64,000 bases of DNA from Aquilonibacter sp963820185 (GTDB lineage Bacteria; Vulcanimicrobiota; Vulcanimicrobiia; Vulcanimicrobiales; Vulcanimicrobiaceae), in assembly GCA_963820185.1 (NCBI GenBank), contig CAWFYV010000007.1, positions 1 to 64,000 of the forward strand. Reading direction: 5' to 3'. Made by a program: the position numbers and the translations under genes. The notes below the pieces were generated by a model that did not search any database, was not told where the DNA came from, and saw only the letters and a program-made list of their open reading frames with translations. Position 1 is the first letter of the stretch, and each line of letters begins with the position of its first letter. This document shows positions 1 through 7,342 of the stretch, one piece after another.

Positions 1-24
1 TCAAGACGCACGCGTCGTCGGCTG

Positions 25-816
25 CTACCAGCCGCCGGACGCGCCGCCGCCGCCGAAGCTGCCGCCGCCGCCCGAGAAGCCGCCACCGGAACCGCCGCCG
101 CCACCGTGCCCCACGTAGCCGCCGCCCCCGGACTTTTCCCCCGCTGCGATGTCCTGATGGATCGGATCCATGTACGAGTCCATCCAGTCACCGTGCGGCT
201 TGCCCCAGCGAAACAACGTTACGAGTTCGCCGAAAACGAAGTAGAACACGATGAACAAGAGGATCGCGCCGCCGACGATATACTTGAACCACAGCATCGT
301 CATGCCGATCGCGTGACCGATCGCAGCGAAGAGATTGAACGGTTTCGGCGGCGCGGGCGGCGCGTGGCCGGCGTCGATCGCGCGCAGCATTTCATCGACA
401 CCGTTGCGGACGGCTTTATCGGGCGTGCCCGCGGCCATTTCCGGACCGATCGTATCGCGGATGATCTCGGCAGCCCGCGCGTCGGTCAGCGACGACTCGA
501 GTCCGTAGCCGACTTCGATGCGAGCCTTGCGGTCTTTGACGAAGATGAATAGCACCGCGCCGTCGTCCATGCCTTTACGTCCGATTTTCCACTTTTGCGC
601 GGCGTCGACGGTCCATTCTTCAAGCGGCGTGTCGCCCGTTGAATTGCCGATCCACACTATCACCTGATCGCCGGTCTTCGATTCGAAGTTGTGGAGCTCG
701 GTCTCGATCGCATCTTGCGTCGATGAGCTGAGCATCCCCGCCCTGTCGGTGACGAAGTGCGTCGGGGCGGGCGGCAGAGCGATCGCTGCAAGCAGCACAA
801 TAAGCGCGGGGCTCAC
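25..816 (-). CDS. TPM-domain (YgcG-type) membrane-anchored protein
   Basis: Encodes 263 residues. A hydrophobic signal segment (about residues 1-20) is followed by a TPM domain (about 20-150), a membrane stretch around 165-195, and an extremely Gly-rich tail (about 229-263) ending in Gly-Gly-Trp. That order is typical of YgcG/TPM_phosphatase proteins, which are often paired with LemA and thought to act at the envelope; the biochemical role is unsettled. The start is GTG and overlaps the stop of the upstream lemA remnant as GTGA, so the two were translationally coupled. Because the partner is broken (next entry), this gene may now work alone or be on its way to decay, although its own frame is intact. 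Confidence 0.85.
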   Translation of the reverse strand: MSPALIVLLAAIALPPAPTHFVTDRAGMLSSSTQDAIETELHNFESKTGDQVIVWIGNSTGDTPLEEWTVDAAQKWKIGRKGMDDGAVLFIFVKDRKARIEVGYGLESSLTDARAAEIIRDTIGPEMAAGTPDKAVRNGVDEMLRAIDAGHAPPAPPKPFNLFAAIGHAIGMTMLWFKYIVGGAILLFIVFYFVFGELVTLFRWGKPHGDWMDSYMDPIHQDIAAGEKSGGGGYVGHGGGGGSGGGFSGGGGSFGGGGASGGW

Positions 817-1073
817 GTCTGCCCCTGCGCGAAGTGCTCGTGGAACGCGGTCGGCGTGCCGGTCTTAAACGCGCCGGTCACCGTGTCGTAGCGTTTGCGC
901 GTGCTTTTCTCGAAATTTGCCGCACCTTTCACGGTCGCAGAGAGATTTGGCACGAGGTCCGCACGCCGCTGATACACGTTTTGCACCTGGCCCCACTGGG
1001 CGTCCACCGTCTGACCAAGGCTCACCACGATCGCGACGATGATTCACTGCAAATTGGAACGACGCCCTTGCAT
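813..1073 (-). pseudogene. lemA: lemA remnant
   Basis: The frame contains the LemA hallmark block (VDAQWGQVQNVYQRRADLVP, then LSATVKGAANFEKST), then jumps straight to a sequence resembling the family's C-terminal region (RKRYDTVTGAF). About 90 central residues are missing compared with the roughly 190-residue family. Upstream, an in-frame ATG at 1073 opens a short cationic N-terminus that is cut by an in-frame TGA at 1044-1046 after nine codons. The internal deletion and the nonsense codon together mark a pseudogene. It sits just upstream of the TPM gene, the usual LemA partner. Confidence 0.8.
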
Positions 1074-1226
1074 TAGCCCCCTTATCGAATGCTGTTTGTT
1101 CATTGCCAAACAGACGGCGCCTGCACCCGTCCTTCGCTCTCTCGAAATAACGAGGACAACGGGATGCGCACAGCCCTTCGTCCGTCTGGTCACGGTGTAA
1201 CGGAGCGCGATCGCACCAAACCCTCC

Positions 1227-1908
1227 TTAGGCGGCTCGGCCATCAAGACGCTCGAGGCTCCGGTACTGAATCGCTTCGGCGATATGCTCGGCGCGGATGC
1301 TGGGTGCGTCTGCGAGATCGGCGATTGTGCGCGCGACGCGAGCGATCCGATCGAGCGCGCGCGCCGAGTGCCGCTTCGCGCTTGCATTTGCCAAGATGCG
1401 CATCGCGGCGTCGTCGAGCGGACAGTATGTGCGCATCAAACTCGGCGGAATCTCCGCATTGGCGCCGATCGCCGTCCCGGCGAATCGGTCGCGCGCAATC
1501 GCGCCTGCGGCGACGACGCGCTCGCGAATCGCCGGTGACCGTTCCGCGCCGTCACGTCGCACCATATCGTCGAACGGTACGCGGGCGATCTCGATCTGTA
1601 GATCGATGCGATCGAGTAACGGACCCGAGAGTTTGCTGATATACTTCGCGACGGTTGCGTCGTCGCAGCGGCACTCGGCGCCACGCAACCCACGATATCC
1701 GCACGGACACGGATTCATCGAGGCAACGAGTTGAAAGCGCGCTGGATACGTGAAGGTACCGGCGGCACGCGCGATCGTCACCGTGCCCTCTTCCAGCGGC
1801 TGGCGCATCACCTCGATTGCACCGCGCCCAAACTCGGGAAGTTCGTCGAGAAAGAGCACGCCGTGGTGCGCGAGGCTGATTTCGCCCGGCCTTGCCATCG
1901 GACCGCCG
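1227..1908 (-). pseudogene. comM: comM 3' fragment (duplicate)
   Basis: The translation (223 residues from the first Met) matches residues 292-515 of the intact ComM at 7343-8890 with about nine differences, one of them a lost codon (Gln-Phe replaced by His). It keeps the Walker B segment (LFLDELPEF) and the NPCPCGYRG motif but lacks the N-terminal domain and Walker A, so it cannot be an active ATPase. Similarity to the intact copy stops abruptly at 1908/1909, where the repeat-rich end described next begins. Most nucleotide differences are silent, so this looks like the end of a once-functional comM allele, not a freely decaying copy. Confidence 0.85.
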
Positions 1909-2032
1909 TGTCGGTTTCCACGCCAAATGAGACCGGCCCGTGCTCATTTTTCAGCGCGGCCTGAGATTAGCTCGTCCGAACTTCGCCGTCAATGGTGAGA
2001 CCAACCCGCGAATTTCCACATTTGGTGAGACT
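1909..2032. mobile_element. Possible IS21-like terminal repeats, solo end
   Basis: Three imperfect repeats of about 27 bases lie in the same orientation at 1909-1934, 1974-2002 and 2005-2032. Each ends in GAGACC or GAGACT on the + strand. The first begins TGTCGG exactly at the comM breakpoint. Repeated motifs inside a TG-starting end are characteristic of IS21-family termini. No IstA or IstB reading frame follows, so this would be an orphan end or a remnant. The family assignment is inference; the repeats and the breakpoint are directly visible. Confidence 0.45.
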
Positions 2033-2163
2033 GATTTCGATGCCCGCGCCGATCGCGGCCGACCCATCACTCGGGGCGACGGAACTCCCGGGAGCGGTGC
2101 AAGGAACTAGGATGCTCTTCGCGGCTCTGGCCCGATTGAAGTAACTGCCCGTCCTCATCGGCT

Positions 2164-3228
2164 TCAGGAACCGGTGACGGCAACATCGGGCGGTCCGGGT
2201 GGCGCCAATACAGCGTTCGTCGGTCGGTGTGCGTCGACGGCGGTAGTGTGATCTGGTGAACCTTCCCTCGGTTCGCAGAACGCCTTAATGAAACTGCGGT
2301 AACGGTCATAAGCAAGATCTAAGCTCGGGTAGTCGGTAGCGGCGGGTAAGCTGCTCTCTTGGACAAATGGCCTTGGGCCGACGGCTTTCGAATACAGCTC
2401 GAGCGATGCGGCGATTGCATCGACCGCCGATTTATCCAATGAGCGACCCAGAAATGTGGAGATTATCGCGCATACGGTGTCGAGGCTGAAATCGGCATAA
2501 TCAAGGAATGTGGTGTCGGCGCTGGCGTATTTCATTGCGTCGAGCAGAAAGCGTTCAAGCAGCAACGCATACAGATCCCGGCTTCGTTCCGCATCGCTCG
2601 TGTGCAGCGATGCTCCACCAATTTGCAGGAGGATGCGTTCCCGAATTGGTTGCGTCCTCAGCCACATTCCGGGTTCCTTTTCGAGCGACGCAATTACGTC
2701 GGCTGGATTTCGCGAAAGAAAACACCACCGCACGGACGGCATGTAACGCAATGTCTGTTCGAGCGTAATGGTGGATGCGCTGGTGCATTTCACGACAATA
2801 TTGCTCGAAGGATATTCCTTAAGTACGGCTCCCAGGAAACCTTTTACAAGCGTTTTCCGATCGTCCTCGTTGACTGGCGCTCCGCCCCATTCCTCGTGAC
2901 GCACCAGCCGGCTAAACAAGTGCGGCTCCGAAAGCACCAAGGTCATGGGAACGGCTTTGAAGGCATTAGCCAGTGCGGTTGAGCCGCAGCGCGACACATG
3001 CAGAATCGCGCCCACGAACTTGCTGTCGTCGAAATTATCCGCGTACTCGAACAAAGTGGCGAGATCGGTCGTAGCGGCTTCTTCGGCGCCGCGGATCACC
3101 CAGCCGAACATCGGCATCTCTTTTATCGGAAGTCGCGGACTGCCCCAGCCGACGACAACCTGGCGCGAATCATCTCTGTATATTGAAATCGGAATGAGAC
3201 CGCGCAACGCCCTCCAACGCCGTTTCAC
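2164..3228 (-). CDS. P-loop sulfotransferase family protein
   Basis: Encodes 354 residues. The 5'-phosphosulfate loop is seen at about residues 78-90 (VSRCGSTALANAF) and the 3'-phosphate motif at 171-181 (LSRNPADVIAS), the two PAPS-binding signatures of sulfotransferases. It should transfer sulfate from PAPS to an unknown acceptor in the cytoplasm. The GTG start overlaps the stop of the upstream gene (GTGA), so it is coupled to the hydroxylase-like gene. The last 30 residues are Pro/Ala-rich and probably disordered. GC is lower than in the backbone (32 of 60 bases at 2701-2760). It forms part of the comM-bracketed island. Confidence 0.75.
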   Translation of the reverse strand: MKRRWRALRGLIPISIYRDDSRQVVVGWGSPRLPIKEMPMFGWVIRGAEEAATTDLATLFEYADNFDDSKFVGAILHVSRCGSTALANAFKAVPMTLVLSEPHLFSRLVRHEEWGGAPVNEDDRKTLVKGFLGAVLKEYPSSNIVVKCTSASTITLEQTLRYMPSVRWCFLSRNPADVIASLEKEPGMWLRTQPIRERILLQIGGASLHTSDAERSRDLYALLLERFLLDAMKYASADTTFLDYADFSLDTVCAIISTFLGRSLDKSAVDAIAASLELYSKAVGPRPFVQESSLPAATDYPSLDLAYDRYRSFIKAFCEPREGSPDHTTAVDAHRPTNAVLAPPGPPDVAVTGS

Positions 3229-4970
3229 CGGCTCGCGCGACCGTATCGAAGTAGACCTTCGAGGAGTTCAACTTCTTCGTCGGTTAGATCTGGATGCCAA
3301 AGATCGACAGCAAGGAAGATCGACTCGTTGTCCTCATCATTCCATTCCTCTCGCATCGCCAGATCCGTAAAGATGAGGCAACGGCCACGCCGCAAGGTTT
3401 CCCGATGCCCCTCCACGGTAACGCCGCTCCTATCGGAGGTTCCAACGTTGACCTGGCAACGCAACAGAACGTTCCTGGATCCGCTGTACGGCTTCGTTCG
3501 GCAATTCGGAGCTAACCGTGCGATGAAAGCTGACGGGCCGATGCGCCGTACGGTTCGATACCGCTCGATGATGTCGCGCAGTGCTGGCACTCGAGCACAA
3601 TTCGCTTGATGTAACTGTCCTTCCGAGAGTAGCATGTACAGCCGCAGCTCATGCGGCGCAGGTCTTTGTCGTTGCACAGATGAGAACAACGCGGGGTCGA
3701 GAGCGAGGCATTCTATCGAGATGTCGTGCATGCGGCTTTGAAGTTCTCGCGCTATATCAAACTCAAGCACATCCCAAATCGATCGCCCATCAATATCGGG
3801 ATACCAAGGCAACGAGGGCGAGTCCTCATTTTCGCGCAAGCCATTTATGTATTTTGAGAAGCGTTGCGGGAGCAGATCAAAGGCACTCCAGCCCTGCCAT
3901 TCGTCTTCGAGATCGCTGCCTTCTCGCTGTGGGGCCGGCGGCGGATCGAAGGTTGCGTTTCCGAGCAAATCGATAGCATTCAACTGCGCGTGGAGGATCT
4001 CGGGTCGCCCATTATAGACACGCATCGTACGAGATACTACGCTCGCGAGAAACGATAGTTCAGGTCCTTCGAGGGAAACCGAGCTTTGCAAGAGATTCGA
4101 AAGAGCAAGCCACTCGATTGCCGTGAGTCGCTTGTCCCAGGGACAGTTCCAGGCGCGAAGCAACGCGGCGGCACGATCGCCGTTCTCGACCGCGGTCTGC
4201 AGATCGCCGGCTGCAAGTGCCTTGAGGCCAAGGAGCACAAATGGTTCGGCAACCCACGGTGATGTTCGCGAGGCGGCTTCCAGGGCGCCGTCTTGCCGGT
4301 CATCGCGCGAGGCACTTAGAGTTAGCTCATATGCTTCTAGTAACGCAGCTTCGTCGGCGACCCCGATGAGAGCACTGCATGCGTCGAAAATGGGGAGCGA
4401 TGGCCGAGCGGGCTGAATGAACGTTGCATAGTGGGAAGCTCGCTGCAACCACAAAGACGGGGCGCCGTCGTCCTTGCTACTCCACGCAGCGTCGGCGATA
4501 CCAAGAATCGCGAGATCCGCTATTACCTCGTCCGGCTGTAGAGTGCGCAGGCGCACGAGATCGCCTAGCTCATCGCCTGAGGACAAAAAGACCAGCTCTT
4601 CCGCCGCTTCCCCGATCATATCCTTGACTAGTTCTCGCTCGTTTCGGGAGAAGAGCGGCGGCAAGCCGTCTCGCGATTTGTATGCCCCAAATAGCGCTCC
4701 TGCGAGTTGTAGCCCGCAAGGTTGGCGCCACGCTTGCACGAGCGTCAGGATGTTGCGGTTATGGAAGTAGAGAGATGAGCGGCCGTACAATCGAGTCTGT
4801 GCATTTCGATACAGCATCTCGGATTCGACGCGATTCAGGCGCTCATCGAAAGTGATGGTCGGCAGCTCTTCATGAAGAGAGCTCTCCATTTCATCGAGTC
4901 GCATCAACACCCCCAAAGCTAGCTGAATGTCGGGCCGACTGGAGGCCACTGAATAGGCGCTTGGCCGCAT
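3225..4970 (-). CDS. Aspartyl/asparaginyl beta-hydroxylase-like protein lacking catalytic residues
   Basis: Encodes 581 residues. The first 440 or so are helical and unrecognised, possibly degenerate repeats. The last 130 match the aspartyl/asparaginyl beta-hydroxylase fold, ending in the typical VDLWHPDLTDEE. The family's first iron ligand in PHxG is Tyr (about 495, PYSG); the second His before the E-x-W-N stretch is Arg (about 540, AMREEWN); and the Arg that holds 2-oxoglutarate is Ser (about 550). It is therefore predicted not to bind iron or cosubstrate and may be a binding or scaffold domain. The ATG start is followed by coupled translation of the sulfotransferase. It is divergent from the lipoprotein gene at 5123. 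Confidence 0.65.
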   Translation of the reverse strand: MRPSAYSVASSRPDIQLALGVLMRLDEMESSLHEELPTITFDERLNRVESEMLYRNAQTRLYGRSSLYFHNRNILTLVQAWRQPCGLQLAGALFGAYKSRDGLPPLFSRNERELVKDMIGEAAEELVFLSSGDELGDLVRLRTLQPDEVIADLAILGIADAAWSSKDDGAPSLWLQRASHYATFIQPARPSLPIFDACSALIGVADEAALLEAYELTLSASRDDRQDGALEAASRTSPWVAEPFVLLGLKALAAGDLQTAVENGDRAAALLRAWNCPWDKRLTAIEWLALSNLLQSSVSLEGPELSFLASVVSRTMRVYNGRPEILHAQLNAIDLLGNATFDPPPAPQREGSDLEDEWQGWSAFDLLPQRFSKYINGLRENEDSPSLPWYPDIDGRSIWDVLEFDIARELQSRMHDISIECLALDPALFSSVQRQRPAPHELRLYMLLSEGQLHQANCARVPALRDIIERYRTVRRIGPSAFIARLAPNCRTKPYSGSRNVLLRCQVNVGTSDRSGVTVEGHRETLRRGRCLIFTDLAMREEWNDEDNESIFLAVDLWHPDLTDEEVELLEGLLRYGRASR

Positions 4971-5036
4971 TGAGCGCCCGTCCCTAGCATCGATTCTACG
5001 GTACCCATGAATCCGAGGCGTGGTGCATTTTGACTA

Positions 5037-5066
5037 TTGACAGCTACGCTAATCGGACGATAGCAT
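5037..5066 (+). promoter_or_regulatory. Candidate sigma-70 promoter
   Basis: A perfect -35 hexamer TTGACA (5037-5042) is followed after 18 bases by TAGCAT (5061-5066). This would start transcription near 5073, about 50 bases before the ATG chosen for the downstream lipoprotein, which argues against the longer frame opening at 5030. Confidence 0.5.
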
Positions 5067-5122
5067 CAAGCCTACCAGGAATTGATCCCAACGGTTCTCA
5101 GAGACGTTTGCAGCGAGGGTGT

Positions 5123-6283
5123 ATGCGCCGTTTATTTTTGCGGCCTGGTCCTCCAGGCCTTGGGCTTTCTAGAATTCAATTCATCGGTGGAGCAACTGCG
5201 CTGTTAGCCGGTTGCAGCGCACAAAACGCGATAGCACCGTCTTTCGGGCCGGCAGCGGGCCTTTCGGGGGCAGGCGGCGGTAGTGCCTCTTCGCAGAAGT
5301 TGAATCTAACACTCGATCAAATACCTCAAAAAGCCAAGCACAAGCGTGGCATGATCGTAAGCACGCGCGCGGATAACCTCGCTGTGTCGGTGCATAACTC
5401 GAAGGGTCTTTTCCTTGCAAGTTTCGCGTACGGGCCGGCGTTTATACGCTTGCGGATGGGAACTAGCGAACCTCTCGTTTTGCCGGTAAAGCTGCCGTCG
5501 CCCAGCGACGGTAAGCCACTGCTGTTATCTTCGGGCCACGTCGTGCAATTTGGTACGTCGCCGATAAACAATCAAACCGTTATGCGGGTTCAGAACGGTT
5601 CCGGAGAGCCGTCCTTCAAGGTTAGTCGTGAGACCGTTGTCGTACAAAACAACGGAACGTTGACGTTTCTTTCGGGGCAAGGAAAGCACAAAAAACCAGC
5701 TATTAACACGTTGCCTCCGAGAATTCTTAGCTCCCAAGCTGACGTTAACGCATTAGTCTCGCTGATGATTGATCGGCCTGGGGCGTGGACCGCTGATGAT
5801 GATTTCGTTGGCGGCCCCGGTGACTACCCGCCGAACATTGGCGTGGTGGGCACCACGACGGTTTCCAGCAGCAAGGCGCGGTCAGGCGCGGTGCACCGGT
5901 ATGATGATTGTAGTAGTGGCTCTGGATCGTCGTCTTTCCTCACACTCTCGAGCTTTGACGATTTTAATTCGAATGATTTCAACAGCTCAGGATCCTACAG
6001 CGGCCCCCCTAACCGATATGCGGTGGTTCGCGACACTACCAGTGGAGGTACCGCGCACCCGGATCTGAGCAAGGAGTGTATTAACGCCGGCGTTGATATC
6101 GCTCTTGGCCTCCTGGGCAGCGGCGTCAGCTGGATAGGCGCCCTCGTCGACTGCGTCACTCCGGCGGGTTTAATCACGTTCGGCGCAGGATGCGCTCTCT
6201 CTGTAGCTGCCTTCGCGATCTCTTATGGCGGGTATAATTGGGGCTTAAAAGAGTGGTACGCCGACGGGTGCCCCAACCCCTGA
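5123..6283 (+). CDS. Lipoprotein with Cys-containing hydrophobic, Gly-rich C-terminus
   Basis: Encodes 386 residues from ATG 5123, preceded by GAGGGT. The frame is open back to 5030, but this start gives a signal sequence with a lipobox (LLAGC, Cys 31). The n-region includes SRIQF, close to a twin-arginine motif with the second Arg lost. The middle (residues 50-240) is beta-rich and unrecognised; 270-320 is Ser/Gly/Asp-rich. The last 65 residues are hydrophobic and Gly-rich with four Cys, resembling a bacteriocin-like or membrane-active module. GC is low (27 of 60 bases at 5701-5760). It is followed 48 bases later by a polytopic membrane gene. The function is unknown. Confidence 0.6.
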   Translation: MRRLFLRPGPPGLGLSRIQFIGGATALLAGCSAQNAIAPSFGPAAGLSGAGGGSASSQKLNLTLDQIPQKAKHKRGMIVSTRADNLAVSVHNSKGLFLASFAYGPAFIRLRMGTSEPLVLPVKLPSPSDGKPLLLSSGHVVQFGTSPINNQTVMRVQNGSGEPSFKVSRETVVVQNNGTLTFLSGQGKHKKPAINTLPPRILSSQADVNALVSLMIDRPGAWTADDDFVGGPGDYPPNIGVVGTTTVSSSKARSGAVHRYDDCSSGSGSSSFLTLSSFDDFNSNDFNSSGSYSGPPNRYAVVRDTTSGGTAHPDLSKECINAGVDIALGLLGSGVSWIGALVDCVTPAGLITFGAGCALSVAAFAISYGGYNWGLKEWYADGCPNP

Positions 6284-6331
6284 GCATGGCCGGAGGCGGT
6301 TGATGCGGAAGAATCGGCAGGAGGTGCAACG

Positions 6332-7099
6332 ATGCCGTACATATTGCAGGACGCCGTCTACTTGATCGTGGCTCTAGTGGGCTTCTTCTGGATGGTAAAA
6401 CCCACCCGAGACATGTTCTTGCCTGGCTTGTTGAGTTTGGACGAGCGCTGGCTTGCAAGTCGAGATGCCGATTGCGCGGCGTCACGCGTCGAAGTGCAAC
6501 CGAATTCAAGCGACTTGGTGCGTGCGCGGGGTTTCGGGCTTGTCCTGTGTGCGACCGGCGTGAGCGCACTGCTTGTGCGGCTTCCGTTTGCCATCGCTCT
6601 TTCCGAAATCGCCGTCGTATTGTACGGGTTTGTCGTCGCCGACGCGCTCTCCAGGCGTGGGCGAACGAGTGCTCCGCACGCGAAAACGCAAAGTGTTGGG
6701 CAAGGTGTTGAATCGGTGATAGCCGTCCTTGCCGTCTCGGCGGTCGTGGCTCATGCGCTCGTGCTTTCCCTCCAACCAGATCACCAGGCCAGGATCCTCG
6801 CGATCGCGCTCTGGTTATCCATTCCGGCCGGGATCATAGTCTATTGGGCGTTGCCTTCCGCAGCGGAGTCGCGGTTGGCGAGTGCGCTGGCTACCCGCAG
6901 GCGTTGCGGCTCACTTTTCATCATTCTCATGACGGCAAATACCTCAGTGCTTGCTTTTGCAACGCTAGCACTTGACCAACATGAAACACTCTCGCTTGTG
7001 CTGAAGGGCTGCTGGATTGTTGCAACCGGTCTCGCCATCTGGTACCTTCGGAGCGTCTACAAGTCATTCAACCGCAGCCTTCGGGCGACGCACGAGTAA
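6332..7099 (+). CDS. Polytopic membrane protein, unknown function
   Basis: Encodes 255 residues with about six or seven predicted membrane segments (starting near residues 5, 68, 85, 125, 152, 190 and 220) and a short charged C-terminus (SFNRSLRATHE). An RBS (AGGAGG) lies at 6319-6324, eight bases before the ATG. No family was recognised. It probably forms an operon with the preceding lipoprotein and could serve its export, anchoring or immunity, but that is only context. It is the last gene of the low-GC island; the 243 bases from 7100 to comM hold nothing that could be identified. Confidence 0.6.
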   Translation: MPYILQDAVYLIVALVGFFWMVKPTRDMFLPGLLSLDERWLASRDADCAASRVEVQPNSSDLVRARGFGLVLCATGVSALLVRLPFAIALSEIAVVLYGFVVADALSRRGRTSAPHAKTQSVGQGVESVIAVLAVSAVVAHALVLSLQPDHQARILAIALWLSIPAGIIVYWALPSAAESRLASALATRRRCGSLFIILMTANTSVLAFATLALDQHETLSLVLKGCWIVATGLAIWYLRSVYKSFNRSLRATHE

Positions 7100-7342
7100 T
7101 ATCATTTTCACGCACCTGGTGTCGCGTTTGGCCCCTAGTTGATAGCGCCGACGCATATTCGAATTCGGCTTCGACATCTTCGGCGCGCGTATCGGGCAGC
7201 TACGAGGTAAACTCGATTTCCCATAGTGTAAGGATGAGTGTGATCGAGTGTTGCTGATCCGTTGGCCCGCCGATAAACGGAGTTCCGGCCCCCTTAAATC
7301 CGCAAATCTTCTATTTGGTGATCTTGTGCTAGGGCCATGCCG

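Noticed and set aside
1030..1073. The in-frame TGA in lemA as a selenocysteine or recoded stop
   Set aside because: LemA is not a selenoprotein and the same gene has a large internal deletion, so simple decay explains it.
1967..2158. Sixty-three-residue frame in the mobile-element-like end
   Set aside because: It is made of the terminal repeats themselves, has no start signal, and no protein family was recognised.
2164..7099. Integrase, restriction-modification or toxin-antitoxin system in the comM-bracketed island
   Set aside because: None of the four island genes carries recombinase, methyltransferase or nuclease motifs, and no short toxin-antitoxin gene pair was found.
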